DNA of 64,000 nt. It comes from Pelomonas sp. Root405 (lineage in GTDB: Bacteria > Pseudomonadota > Gammaproteobacteria > Burkholderiales > Burkholderiaceae_C). The stretch covers positions 620,058-684,057 of the forward strand of contig NZ_LMDU01000011.1 in assembly GCF_001425165.1 (NCBI RefSeq), in the 5' to 3' direction. Shown piece after piece: positions 47,532 through 56,736 of the stretch (positions are counted from its first letter, which is position 1; each line of letters opens with the position of its first letter). Both the position numbers and the translations under genes were made by a program. The notes under the pieces were generated by a model. That model was not told where the DNA came from and did no database searches. It saw only the letters and a program-made list of their open reading frames with translations.

Positions 47532-48011
47532 ATGATCGGTCGCATCCAACGCCCGGTGGATTTCGAGCGGGTTCTCGCCCGCCCGAGCCGCTCTCGCAGC
47601 GTCCACTTCGCCTTGCACCATCTCTCGGCCCACCCGGCGCCCAGCGCCTGGGCAGCTGCAAAGTTACGCACAGCCCAGGCCGAGTTATCAACAGGCGACG
47701 AACAAGCTGCCCACAATGTTGTGGAACCAAGCCCGCCCCGCGACTGCTGGGTGGGCATCGTCGTGCCCAAACGGCACGCCAAGCGGTCGGTGACGCGGGC
47801 ACTCTTGAAGCGCCAGATCCGCGCCGCATTTGCCGAGCGTCCCGGCATGCCGCCGGGTTTGTGGGTCGTCCGCTTGCGCTCGCCGTTTGATCGCCAGAAG
47901 TTCCCGAGCGCCGCATCCGATGCGCTGCGCCAGGCCGCACGCGCTGAACTGGCCCAGTTGCTTGATCGCGCCCTGGCCCCGGCTGCACCGAAAGCCGGAG
48001 CGCCGGCATGA
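47532..48011 (+). CDS. rnpA: Ribonuclease P protein component
   Basis: The 159-residue protein binds RNase P RNA for tRNA 5'-end maturation. The core RNR motif is present in VGIVVPKRHAKRSVTRALLKRQIRAAF. A stretch of about 35 residues between the first strand and the core (KLRTAQAELSTG to PPRDCW) makes it longer than the usual 120 residues, as in other Burkholderiales. The DNA coding for its LSTG motif contains TTATCAACA, a DnaA-box-like sequence. It overlaps yidD by 4 bases. Confidence 0.97.
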   Translation: MIGRIQRPVDFERVLARPSRSRSVHFALHHLSAHPAPSAWAAAKLRTAQAELSTGDEQAAHNVVEPSPPRDCWVGIVVPKRHAKRSVTRALLKRQIRAAFAERPGMPPGLWVVRLRSPFDRQKFPSAASDALRQAARAELAQLLDRALAPAAPKAGAPA

Positions 48012-48334
48012 CGCCGAGCTGGCCCGCCCGCGCGCTGATGGCCGTCGTGCGCGGCTACCGCCTCATGCTCAGCCCCTGGCTGGGCAGCGCCTGCCGCTTC
48101 GAGCCGACCTGTTCGCGCTATTCGCTCGCCGCCCTTGAAAAACACGGCGCGCTGGCCGGCAGCTACCTGACCGTGCACCGCATCCTGCGCTGCGCTCCGT
48201 GGTGCGCCGGCGGGCACGACCCCGTGCCTGACCGCGTGCTTGACAATGCGCCGCGGCTGTTTTCGCGCCTCATTTCTCCCTCCCTGGCGCGCACCTGCGC
48301 GTCCTCTTCCTCGTCCGAGTCTCCCAATGACTGA
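48008..48334 (+). CDS. yidD: Membrane protein insertion efficiency factor YidD
   Basis: The 108-residue protein helps YidC-dependent membrane insertion. The family signature is clear: RGYRLMLSPWLGSACRFEPTCSRYSLAALEKHG and CAPWCAGGHDPVPD, with three conserved Cys. An N-terminal amphipathic helix should lie on the inner membrane. The Ser-rich tail after PRLFSRL is less conserved. The stop overlaps the yidC start by 8 bases, so the two are coupled. Confidence 0.97.
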   Translation: MTPSWPARALMAVVRGYRLMLSPWLGSACRFEPTCSRYSLAALEKHGALAGSYLTVHRILRCAPWCAGGHDPVPDRVLDNAPRLFSRLISPSLARTCASSSSSESPND

Positions 48335-50042
48335 TATTCGCCGCACCGTGCTGTGGGTGGTGTTCACCATGTCCCTCGTCCTGCTCTGGGACGGCTGGCA
48401 GAAGCACAACGGACAACCCTCGATGTTCAGCCCCGCGCCGCGGGCAGCGTCGACAGCACCGGCCTCGCCCGCATCCGGCGGCGTGCCGTCCGCGATTGCC
48501 GGCGCTGCACAGGCAACCGGTGCCGTCCCCGCGCCTGCTGCGGCAGCGCCTTCCGAGAAGATCACGGTACGCACCGACGTGCTGACCGTCACGGTCGACA
48601 CGCTGGGAGGCGACATCGTCCGCGCCGAACTGCCCAAATACCTGACGTCCTATGACCCGGACGTCACCGACCAGCTGCTGCAGATGGTCGGCTTGCAGAA
48701 GAAGCCCGAGTTCAAGCCGCAGCCGGTCGTCCTGTTCAACGCCGGCCAGCAGTACCGCGCCCAGACCGGTCTGGTGGGCGGCCCGGCACCGCTGCCGACG
48801 CACAACACGCCGATGACGGCCGTGGAAGGCCCGCGCGAGCTGGAAGCCGGCAGCGACGAAGTCAAGCTGCGCCTGGAGTCGCCCGAGGTCGGTGGCGTCA
48901 AGCTGGTCAAGACCTATACCTTCAAGCGCGGCGCCTACACGATCGGCGTCACCCACGAGATCATCAACGCCGGTGCCGCGGCGGTCACGCCGCAGGTCTA
49001 TCTGCAACTGGTGCGCGACGGAAGCACCGTCACCGGTGGCGCGGCGTTCACGCCGAGCTTCACCGGTCCGGCGGTCTACAGCGACAAGGCCAAGTTCCAG
49101 ACCGTCACCTTCGAGGACATCGACAAGAACAAGGTCGACATCGAGAAGCAGGCGACCGACGGCTGGGTCTCGATGATCCAGCACTACTTCGCCAGCGCCT
49201 GGCTGGTCAACGAGCAGGTCAGCCGCGAGTTCTTCGTGCGCAAGCTGCCCGGCCAGGCCGGCGTGCGCGGGGACACCTATGCCACCGGCATGGTGTTCAC
49301 GCTGCCCACCTTGGCGCCAGGCGCCAGCACGACGCAACAGGCCACGCTGTTTGCAGGCCCACAGGAGGAGAACAACCTCGCCAAGCTGGCCCCGGGTCTC
49401 GAGCGCGTCAAGGACTACGGCGTGCTGACGATCCTGGCCGAGCCACTGTTCTGGCTGCTCGACAAGCTGCACGGCTTCATCGGCAACTGGGGCTGGACCA
49501 TCGTCGCCCTGGTCGTGCTGCTGAAGATTGCGCTGTACTGGCTCAACGCCAGCGCCTACAAGTCCATGGCCAAGATGAAGGCCGTCGCGCCGCGCGTCGC
49601 CGAGCTCAAGGAGCGCTACAAGGACAAGCCGCAGGAAATGCAGCAGGAGATGATGAAGATCTACCGCGAGGAGAAGGTCAACCCGATCGGCGGCTGCCTG
49701 CCCATCTTTGCGCAGATGCCCATCTTCATGGCGCTGTACTGGGTGCTGCTGTCCACCGTCGAGATGCGCCAGGCGCCGTGGATTCTGTGGATCACCGACC
49801 TGTCCGTGCGCGACCCCTACTTCATCCTGCCGCTGCTGATGATGGCGACCAGCCTGTTCCAGGTCTGGCTCAACCCGCCGGCAGCCGACCCCATGCAGCA
49901 GAAGATGATGTGGATCATGCCCGTGGCCTTCGGCGTCATGTTCTTTGTCTTCCCGGCCGGCTTGGTGCTGTACTGGCTGACGAACAACATCCTGTCGATC
50001 GCACAGCAGTGGATGATCAACAAACAGATGGGCGTGAACTGA
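48327..50042 (+). CDS. yidC: Membrane protein insertase YidC
   Basis: The 571-residue protein inserts and folds inner-membrane proteins. The N-terminal membrane anchor (VLWVVFTMSLVLLWDGW) precedes the large periplasmic domain (about residues 60-370) and the five-helix Oxa1/60KD_IMP core, with GWTIVALVVLLKIALYWLNA, the cytosolic hairpin KMKAVAPRVAELKERYKDKPQ and GGCLPIFAQMPIFMALYW. The start at 48327 matches the family; frames further upstream are inside yidD. Two hairpins lie behind the stop. Confidence 0.98.
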   Translation: MTDIRRTVLWVVFTMSLVLLWDGWQKHNGQPSMFSPAPRAASTAPASPASGGVPSAIAGAAQATGAVPAPAAAAPSEKITVRTDVLTVTVDTLGGDIVRAELPKYLTSYDPDVTDQLLQMVGLQKKPEFKPQPVVLFNAGQQYRAQTGLVGGPAPLPTHNTPMTAVEGPRELEAGSDEVKLRLESPEVGGVKLVKTYTFKRGAYTIGVTHEIINAGAAAVTPQVYLQLVRDGSTVTGGAAFTPSFTGPAVYSDKAKFQTVTFEDIDKNKVDIEKQATDGWVSMIQHYFASAWLVNEQVSREFFVRKLPGQAGVRGDTYATGMVFTLPTLAPGASTTQQATLFAGPQEENNLAKLAPGLERVKDYGVLTILAEPLFWLLDKLHGFIGNWGWTIVALVVLLKIALYWLNASAYKSMAKMKAVAPRVAELKERYKDKPQEMQQEMMKIYREEKVNPIGGCLPIFAQMPIFMALYWVLLSTVEMRQAPWILWITDLSVRDPYFILPLLMMATSLFQVWLNPPAADPMQQKMMWIMPVAFGVMFFVFPAGLVLYWLTNNILSIAQQWMINKQMGVN

Positions 50043-50059
50043 GTCACGTGAATCTGCAC

Positions 50060-50079
50060 AGCCCCCGCAGCCGGGGGCT
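50060..50079 (+). terminator. Hairpin after yidC
   Basis: An 8-bp stem AGCCCCCG / CGGGGGCT closed by a 4-base loop, 17 bases after the yidC stop; a weak CTTTCTG tail follows. Likely ends the rpmH-yidC transcript in part. Confidence 0.6.
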
Positions 50080-50186
50080 ACTTTCTGCCTGCAGTTAGCA
50101 GTTCAATGGCTTCGCGGGGCAGAGAACACCGGCCTGGACGGGGCTCACGAGAGCGACCGAAACTGGCCTCCCCCGCGCCAATGCCC

Positions 50187-50219
50187 GCAACAGCCGCTCA
50201 CCGAGCGGCTGTTGCTTTT
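50187..50219 (+). terminator. Strong terminator between yidC and mnmE
   Basis: A 13-bp perfect stem GCAACAGCCGCTC / GAGCGGCTGTTGC with a 3-base loop is followed by TTTT. It ends 20 bases before mnmE, so mnmE needs its own promoter downstream or read-through. Confidence 0.9.
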
Positions 50220-50239
50220 GGGGCCGCGACAATCGCGTC

Positions 50240-51616
50240 ATGCTTGCCCGCTCACTGACTGGACACAGCGACCCCATCGCCGCCATCGCCACCGCGCCGG
50301 GGCGCGGCGCCGTCGGCATCGTGCGCGTGTCGTCACCGCAGGACCTGGCACCGATCATCGAAGCCGTCTGCGGCCGCACGCTCAAACCGCGTGAGGCCAC
50401 CTACCTGCCGTTCCGTGACGCGAACGGCGGATCAATCGACCAGGGCCTGGCGCTGCATTTCCCGGCGCCGCACTCCTATACCGGCGAACATGTGCTGGAG
50501 CTCCAGGCCCACGGGGGCGCCGTCGTCATGCAGTTGCTGCTGGCGCGGGTCATCCAGGCCGGCCCCGGCGTCAGGCTTGCAGAACCCGGCGAGTTCACCC
50601 AGCGCGCCTTCCTGAACGGCAAGCTCGACCTGGCCCAGGCCGAGGCGGTGGCCGACCTCATCGACGCCAGCACCGAAGCTGCGGCGCGCAGCGCCAGCCG
50701 CGCACTCGGTGGCGCGCTGTCGCACGAGGTCGGCGTGCTGCGCGATCAGCTGATCCAGCTGCGCATGCTGGTCGAGGCCACGTTGGACTTTCCCGAAGAA
50801 GAAATCGACTTCCTCGAGAAGGCCGACGCCTTTGGCCGGCTAGACCGCCTGACGGCGCAACTGGGCGCCGTGCAGGCCCGCACGCGCCAGGGCGCGCTGC
50901 TGCGCGACGGGCTCAAGGTCGTGCTCGCCGGCCAGCCCAATGTGGGAAAAAGCTCGCTGCTGAACGCGCTCGCAGGCGCAGAACTCGCCATCGTCACCCC
51001 CATCCCCGGCACGACGCGCGACAAGGTCAGCCAGACCATCCAGATCGAAGGCGTGCCCCTGCACATCACCGACACCGCCGGCCTGCGCGACGCGACGGCC
51101 GATGAGGTCGAGCGCATCGGCGTATCACGCAGCTGGGATGCCATCGCCGATGCGGACGTGGTGCTCTTCCTGCATGACCTGGGCCGAGTCGGCCAGGCGG
51201 ACTACGAGGCCGAGGACGAGCGCATCCGCGCGCGGCTGGCCGGCGTGGACGCAAGCCGCATCGTGCAGGTCTTCAACAAGGCCGACCTCGCCACAGCACC
51301 CGAAGGCGAAATCGCGCTGAGCTTGAAGACTGGCGACGGCCTGGAATCACTGCGCCAGCGCCTGCTGCTAACGGCCGGCTGGCAGGCTGTGCCGGAAGGC
51401 CTCTTCATCGCCCGCGAGCGGCATGTACAGGCATTGGCCCGCACGGCTGAGCATTTGATGCTTGCACGAGAGGTCGCCGCTCAGCGCGACGCGGCGCTGG
51501 ATCTGCTGGCCGAGGAGCTGCGCCTGGCGCACGACGCGCTGGGCGAGATCACCGGCGCGTTCTCGGCTGACGAACTGCTGGGCGTCATCTTCAGCAGCTT
51601 TTGCATCGGCAAATGA
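50240..51616 (+). CDS. mnmE: tRNA-modifying GTPase MnmE (TrmE)
   Basis: The 458-residue protein works with MnmG to modify wobble uridines in tRNA. The N-terminal folate-binding domain ([35 protein letters not shown]), the G domain ([38 protein letters not shown]) and the C-terminal catalytic Cys motif in FCIGK are all intact. The 3' end codes for FCIGK exactly where the attL core of the mobile element lies, so insertion did not change the protein. This site is a known target of island integrases (SGI1). Confidence 0.98.
   Translation: MLARSLTGHSDPIAAIATAPGRGAVGIVRVSSPQDLAPIIEAVCGRTLKPREATYLPFRDANGGSIDQGLALHFPAPHSYTGEHVLELQAHGGAVVMQLLLARVIQAGPGVRLAEPGEFTQRAFLNGKLDLAQAEAVADLIDASTEAAARSASRALGGALSHEVGVLRDQLIQLRMLVEATLDFPEEEIDFLEKADAFGRLDRLTAQLGAVQARTRQGALLRDGLKVVLAGQPNVGKSSLLNALAGAELAIVTPIPGTTRDKVSQTIQIEGVPLHITDTAGLRDATADEVERIGVSRSWDAIADADVVLFLHDLGRVGQADYEAEDERIRARLAGVDASRIVQVFNKADLATAPEGEIALSLKTGDGLESLRQRLLLTAGWQAVPEGLFIARERHVQALARTAEHLMLAREVAAQRDAALDLLAEELRLAHDALGEITGAFSADELLGVIFSSFCIGK
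51599..51609. other. Putative attL core at the mnmE 3' end
   Basis: TTTTGCATCGG in the mnmE stop region has a near copy, TTCTGCATCGG, at 62329-62339 (10 of 11 bases identical). It is the expected core of an mnmE-specific integration. Inferred from position and match, not proven. Confidence 0.5.
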
Positions 51617-51681
51617 CACCGCTTCCTAGACGATCCATCGGAATCTAAAGATCGCTCGTAAACCGTTGATCTGCAAAGGAA

Positions 51682-53013
51682 TTGTCTTCCTACAATGTCC
51701 ACCTGGACCCAACGGCAGCCGATAGCTACTGGGTCCACGGTTGGGTCCATGGAGCGATCTGGACCCAGAAATCAAAATTCCATGGGCCCAGCGAGGCAGC
51801 GATAGCCCTGACAGACACCGCCCTGAAGGCACTCAAACCCAAGGACGCGGCTTACACCGTGGCGGATGAGCGGGGGCTGTATGTGGAGGTGCTGCCCACC
51901 GGCAGCATCGTCTGGCGCTACCGCTACCGCATTGGGGGCAAGCGCGAAAAGCTGACTCTGGGAAAGTACCCGGCGCTGACACTCAAGAACGCGCGCATCA
52001 AGCGCGACGAGGCGGCGCAAGCGGCGGCAATGGACCAGTCGCCGGCCAAACAGAAGCAGCTCGCCAAGGTGGCTGCCGCCGACGCCACCACCGTGGCGGA
52101 GTTTGGTGAGCGCTTCTTCAGTGAGATCGTGGCTAAGGACCGGCGCGACCTGACCATTCCGCGCCGCTACTTCGACAAGGCCATCGTGCCGGCGATCGGC
52201 AGCAAACCGGTGCGTGACGTGACGACCGAGGACGTGCGGGCCATCATCTGGAAGAAGAAGGACGAGGGCTTCGACGCTGCAGCCGGCAACATCCGGGGCG
52301 TGCTGAAGCGGCTGTTCGACTATGCGATGACCGCCGGGCTGGCGACGGTGAACCCGGTGCTGGCACTGCCCATGCGCCATGTCCACAAGGCCAAGTCACG
52401 CGACCGCGCGCTGGCGCCGGACGAGATCCGCAAGTTCCTGAAGGCTGCGTTCGAGTCCAACATCCGGCGCCAGTTCAAGATTGGGCTGCACCTCATCCTC
52501 CTGACGATGGTGCGCAAGTCCGAGCTGCTGCTGGCGCGCTGGTCCGACGTGGATTTCGAGCAGGCCGAGTGGCACATTCCCGCCGAGCACTCCAAGACGG
52601 GCAAGCCGCACATCGTCTTTCTCTCGCGGCAGGCGGTGGCGATGTTCAAGGAACTCCAGGCCCTGGCTGGCGGCAGCGAGCTGGTACTGCCCGGGCGGGG
52701 CAGCCTGACCAAGCCGTTTGCCCAGAATGCGATCAACAACGCTTTGAAGATGGCGCTGCAGGGGCAGGACATACCTGCGTTCACCATCCACGACCTGCGC
52801 CGCACCGCTTCCACGCTGCTGCATGAAAACGGCTGGCCTTCCGACGTGGTGGAAAAGGCTTTGAACCACACCATCGGCGGGGTGCGTGGCGTCTACAACC
52901 GTGCAGAGTACGAATCGCAGCGGCGCGAAATGCTGCAGTTCTGGTCCGACTACACCGAGCAGTTGATGATGAGCGGGCAGCTAATCCTGGGGAGGTTCAA
53001 GCAGGTCGCTTGA
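51682..53013 (+). CDS. Tyrosine integrase (P4-like) of the mnmE element
   Basis: The protein (443 residues from a TTG at 51682, about 403 from codon 51802) catalyses integration and excision. The DUF4102-type N-terminal arm-binding domain is seen in LTDTALKALKP and RYRYRIGGKREKLTLGKYP, the core-binding SAM-like part follows, and the catalytic residues are Arg in LLTMVRKSELL, Lys, HDLRRTAST, His and Tyr in GVRGVYNRAEY. The family start (usually M-A-L-T-D) is here ATA at 51802; the upstream frame overlaps the arm-type repeats and a TTGATC/TACAAT promoter-like pair, so it may be untranslated. Direction away from mnmE is normal for such elements. Confidence 0.92.
   Translation: MSSYNVHLDPTAADSYWVHGWVHGAIWTQKSKFHGPSEAAIALTDTALKALKPKDAAYTVADERGLYVEVLPTGSIVWRYRYRIGGKREKLTLGKYPALTLKNARIKRDEAAQAAAMDQSPAKQKQLAKVAAADATTVAEFGERFFSEIVAKDRRDLTIPRRYFDKAIVPAIGSKPVRDVTTEDVRAIIWKKKDEGFDAAAGNIRGVLKRLFDYAMTAGLATVNPVLALPMRHVHKAKSRDRALAPDEIRKFLKAAFESNIRRQFKIGLHLILLTMVRKSELLLARWSDVDFEQAEWHIPAEHSKTGKPHIVFLSRQAVAMFKELQALAGGSELVLPGRGSLTKPFAQNAINNALKMALQGQDIPAFTIHDLRRTASTLLHENGWPSDVVEKALNHTIGGVRGVYNRAEYESQRREMLQFWSDYTEQLMMSGQLILGRFKQVA
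51704..51767. repeat. TGGGTCCA repeats, left end
   Basis: Four copies of TGGGTCCA or its complement, at 51704, 51730, 51742 and 51760, two in each direction, lie just before the family-conserved start of the integrase. The same octamer occurs twice at the right end (62249, 62261). Likely arm-type binding sites. Confidence 0.6.
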
Positions 53014-53042
53014 AGCAAGTTACCGTACTCCAAGCAATGCCG

Positions 53043-53522
53043 TTAAGGCGGTTGATGTCCCGCAAACCAAATGGCACTGGTTATCGTGATGAACGCTAAT
53101 GTCGTAGGCACCAGGACGTAGAACAACACCTTGGCCGCTGATTTCAGACCATTGCGGATCCGATCGTTGACGGTGAACGGCACAAACGCTTGGGCTTGCT
53201 TCTGAGCAATAACCCACGACTGAGCGAGAGTAATGACGAAGAAAGCACACGCGATGGCAGTAAGTAGTCCGCCTGCAAATGCCGTCATGCCGGCCTTGCT
53301 TAAGAGCGTGACCCCCGCCGCGTACGATGCTGCCGCAATGCCATAGTTCTTGAGGTTGTCAGCAGCATCCTTCAGCGTCACCGGCTTGCCGACATCATGC
53401 AAACGCGGCCAAAAGCCGCCTGTGCGCAAGTGGATTGGTCCGTCAAGTCGAGGTGGCGGTGGCGGTGGCGATATTGGTTCTTCTACGTCAGCGCCAGTAG
53501 TCACGGGTAATGTGTCACTCAT
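53043..53522 (-). CDS. Small membrane protein at the end of the restriction operon
   Basis: The 159-residue protein begins with a soluble N-terminus that contains a run of seven prolines (SPPPPPPR), a basic stretch, a short amphipathic segment (about 50-60) and two or three hydrophobic segments (61-76, 80-102, 131-153). No family is recognised. It starts 46 bases after the helicase-nuclease gene on the same strand, so it should be the fourth gene of the methylase operon. The nature of its role (effector, anchor or passenger) cannot be read from sequence. Confidence 0.6.
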   Translation of the reverse strand: MSDTLPVTTGADVEEPISPPPPPPRLDGPIHLRTGGFWPRLHDVGKPVTLKDAADNLKNYGIAAASYAAGVTLLSKAGMTAFAGGLLTAIACAFFVITLAQSWVIAQKQAQAFVPFTVNDRIRNGLKSAAKVLFYVLVPTTLAFITITSAIWFAGHQPP

Positions 53523-53568
53523 AGGTTCACCGTAAATCTTGGCGGCTGAGCGCAAAGTGGCGACTCGT

Positions 53569-56500
53569 TCATGCAGCAACCGCCATTGCAACCTGATCCA
53601 GCAGCTTGCTCAAATTCGCCGGCTGCATCACCAGGTGATAGCTCCACCGCCCAAACCGCCCATCGTTGTTCACTGCCCGGCACCACCGCTGCGCCGCTGC
53701 TGCCTTGATCTCGGCATCACCCGGCTGGCCCTTGATCTCGACAATCAGCCGTTCGCCGCTCGCCAGCTCCACGATGAAGTCCGGCAGGTAGCGCTTGCGC
53801 AGCCCGTCCTTGCGGTAGGGCACGACAAACCCGAGGTGGTCGTTCTTCACCCATGAACGCACCGCCGGATGCGCGTCCAGCGCTGTGGCTGCCGCCTGCT
53901 CCCAGGTCTTGGTGTCGGCCACGATGGCGTTCAGGTGGCACTTGTGTGCGGCCCAGGGTTGGCGGCCGGTGGCGAACTCGACAAAACGGGTGGAGCGCTC
54001 GCCCGCCGGGCCTGGCGCGATCAGGGGCCGTTCCATCGCTGCGCCGCTGGCATCCACAGGGTGCAAGGCATCAAAGAGCAGCGCCACAGCCTTCTGGAAG
54101 TACGGATTCAGCGCCACGTCTTGCGCCGCGCGATTGCCCATGCAGTCCAGCTTCGTGGCCAGGAATCGCTGCGTGTAGCCCAGCATTTGCGGAAAGACTC
54201 GGTGCATCGGGATGGTGTCGCCGCGCACCTGCACCCATTGCTGCGACAGCACCTTGGCCAGCGTGAACGCCACCTGCTGCACGCGCACCCCGGCGCGCCA
54301 GGCATCCAGCGTCATCACGTCCACGGCGCCGGGGCCATACGCTGCCAGGGCGCCGTCGGCACCTGCCAGGCCTTTCATCAGCACTGTGTCGGGCACCGTC
54401 ATCGGGTCCAGCTTTAGCTTCGGCACTGTGGCCCAGTCGATGGCCAGCCGAGTGATGCCAGGGTCGGTGTAACCCTCCACGACCGGGAAGCGAATCTCGT
54501 AACCCGACTTGGCCGGCACCGCATAGATCTGGTTGGCGGGTGGCGACGGGGGCTGCTGCGCGCCGCCTTCCACCTTGAACGGGATCAGCTCGAAGGGCAC
54601 GCCAAAGACCTTGGCGGTTTCCTCGCGGAAGAAGCCGGTGGCCTCGTCCACCGCGTAGGACGTGCGGCGCAGCGCCCGGCCCACCACCTGCTCACACAGC
54701 AGTTGCGAACCGAACGGCCGCAGACCCACCACATGCGTCACCGTGGTGGCGTCCCAGCCTTCAGACAGCATGGCGACGCTGATGATGCAGCGCACATCGC
54801 GCCCCGGGGGCACGCTCGCGTCCAGCGTCACCAAGCCGTTGTCGTCGTCCAGCGCGCGGTGGTTGTGGCGGTTCACCAGGTCGGTGTACTCCTCGGGCAC
54901 CTGGTTGCCGTGCCAGGCTGTCTTGCCGATGGTTTCCAGCACGAAGCGCAGCCGCCGCGCCTCGTCGTTCTTGCCGCCGCCCTCGGCGATGTCCTCGGCC
55001 ACCTTGCTGTCCACGCGCACCGTCCACTCACGGCCCGGTGCGTTGCGAAAGTACTCGGGCGCGGCCCCATACTCGCTCTTGCCATGGGCCAGCCAGTCAT
55101 GCATCTCCTTGGCCAGCGCCGTGTCGCGGCACACGATGATGAAGACGGGCGGCACGTCGCTCTTGCGGTGGCCGGCGGCGAACTGCATCTGCCAGTCGGC
55201 CGCTGTCTTGCGCCACTCGTCGGCCATCTGCACGATGGGCTGGGTGGCGTAGCGCATCAGCAGCTCCGGCGTCAGCCCTTTGCCAAGTCCGTCCTTCTCG
55301 GCAATCTCTTGCACCCAGCGCCAGACATTGAAGTAAGCCGGCGTCGCGGTGCCGCCGCCGTCTTGCGTGGGTAGTTGCGGGATCTTCACCAACCCGGCCT
55401 CGATGGCCTCCAACAGGCTGAAGTCCGACACCACCCAGGGGAAGGGCTTGCCCACCTCGTTGCCGCTGCCCTGGATGAAGAAGGGCGTGGCCGACAGGTC
55501 CACGCACAGCCGGATGCCATTGCCCCGGTTGGCGCGCCCGCCCAAGGCCTTGTTGATGCGGTCAAGGCCCTCGATCCACACGGTGGCCTCACGGGCATCG
55601 ACCTCGGCTGTTTCCTCGTCGATGGCGTAGGTGTCATCCGCATCCAGCTTGCCGCGCCGGTAGGCATGGTGCGCCTCGTCGTTCATCACCAGGATGGCCG
55701 AACTGCGCCCCTTGCGGTTGCCCAGCACGCGGCGCAGAAAGGCGGCATCGCTCTCGTAGTAGCGGGTCTCCTTGACCTCGAAGCCAGTTAGCACCTCCTT
55801 CTTGTCGCGCAGCTCGCGCACGATGTCGAAGGCGCCGGTCAAGGCCTGGTGCCGGATGTCGGCCTCGCTCAGGTCGTCGCGCCCGCCCAGCTTGATGGTG
55901 CGCAGCTTCTCCACCGGTGTGCCTCGGCGCACCACGCGCGCTGATGAGCCGCTCACGTCGCCCAGCTCGCGCCGCTCCAGGTTGTGCCAGTTGGTGATGA
56001 ACACCTCGCCGCGCCGCAGCTCGGGCATGCGGTGCAGGGGCACGAGCTGGCGGGTGCGGTACAGGCTCAGTTCGTCTTGGTTCGGGTCCAGCTCGCGCAG
56101 CCGGTCGCGGATGGTGACGTTAGGGCAGACGATCAGCACGGTGTCCGAATACGCGGCGGCCTGCGCGTCGTTGACCTTGTTCAGGATGGACCACGCAGCC
56201 AGCATGCCCATCACCGTGGTCTTGCCGCTGCCGGTGGCCATCTTCAGCGCATAGCGCACGAACGCCTTGTAGCCGGCGGCCTTGGCGTCCTCTCCCGGCT
56301 CGTCCGAGGGCACCACCACGCCCTGCTTCAGGTCATCCGGCCCTTCCACCAGGAACAGCACGGACTCGACTGCTTCGAGCTGGGCAAAGAACAGCCTCTG
56401 CGAGCGCTCGGGGTCGTGCCATAGCGCCAGCAGCTCGCGCGTGACCTTAGTGGCGCCTGCGTACTCACGCGCCCGCCATTCCTTGATCCGCAGGCGGATC

Positions 56501-56736
56501 AGGTTGGCTAGGTCCAGCAGGTATTCCTGGCCCTTGGACGCGTCATCGAACAACGCCTTTTGCACCTTGCCCTTGGCACCTCGGGCGGCGCGCTCAGGCA
56601 CGCGGAAGAAGTAGGAGGCTTGCCGGCGGCCCGGTCGCTTCTCGGGCTGCTTCGCTGCCTCGATGTGCCAGTGGAAAGCCGGCTCGACGTAGGGCAGGTT
56701 GATGATCGGCGCTTCAACTGCGTTGATCTGGCTCAT
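53569..56736 (-). CDS. Type III-like restriction helicase-nuclease (Res/BPTD_3080 type)
   Basis: The 1055-residue protein has an SF2 helicase motor: Walker A in KMATGSGKTTVMG (about residue 170), motif II NDEAHHAYR, motif III CVDLSATPFF, and motif VI in EQVVGRALRRT. At the C-terminus a PD-D/ExK nuclease is visible: LPDFIVEL with Asp986 and the Glu1000-Ile-Lys1002 pair. This is the composition of type III Res proteins. The start overlaps the stop of the unknown upstream gene by 4 bases (ATGA). It should cut DNA lacking the Mod mark. Confidence 0.92.
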   Translation of the reverse strand: MSQINAVEAPIINLPYVEPAFHWHIEAAKQPEKRPGRRQASYFFRVPERAARGAKGKVQKALFDDASKGQEYLLDLANLIRLRIKEWRAREYAGATKVTRELLALWHDPERSQRLFFAQLEAVESVLFLVEGPDDLKQGVVVPSDEPGEDAKAAGYKAFVRYALKMATGSGKTTVMGMLAAWSILNKVNDAQAAAYSDTVLIVCPNVTIRDRLRELDPNQDELSLYRTRQLVPLHRMPELRRGEVFITNWHNLERRELGDVSGSSARVVRRGTPVEKLRTIKLGGRDDLSEADIRHQALTGAFDIVRELRDKKEVLTGFEVKETRYYESDAAFLRRVLGNRKGRSSAILVMNDEAHHAYRRGKLDADDTYAIDEETAEVDAREATVWIEGLDRINKALGGRANRGNGIRLCVDLSATPFFIQGSGNEVGKPFPWVVSDFSLLEAIEAGLVKIPQLPTQDGGGTATPAYFNVWRWVQEIAEKDGLGKGLTPELLMRYATQPIVQMADEWRKTAADWQMQFAAGHRKSDVPPVFIIVCRDTALAKEMHDWLAHGKSEYGAAPEYFRNAPGREWTVRVDSKVAEDIAEGGGKNDEARRLRFVLETIGKTAWHGNQVPEEYTDLVNRHNHRALDDDNGLVTLDASVPPGRDVRCIISVAMLSEGWDATTVTHVVGLRPFGSQLLCEQVVGRALRRTSYAVDEATGFFREETAKVFGVPFELIPFKVEGGAQQPPSPPANQIYAVPAKSGYEIRFPVVEGYTDPGITRLAIDWATVPKLKLDPMTVPDTVLMKGLAGADGALAAYGPGAVDVMTLDAWRAGVRVQQVAFTLAKVLSQQWVQVRGDTIPMHRVFPQMLGYTQRFLATKLDCMGNRAAQDVALNPYFQKAVALLFDALHPVDASGAAMERPLIAPGPAGERSTRFVEFATGRQPWAAHKCHLNAIVADTKTWEQAAATALDAHPAVRSWVKNDHLGFVVPYRKDGLRKRYLPDFIVELASGERLIVEIKGQPGDAEIKAAAAQRWCRAVNNDGRFGRWSYHLVMQPANLSKLLDQVAMAVAA

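Noticed and set aside
50043-50239. A tRNA or small RNA gene between yidC and mnmE
   Set aside because: No cloverleaf can be built; the structure is explained by two hairpin terminators.
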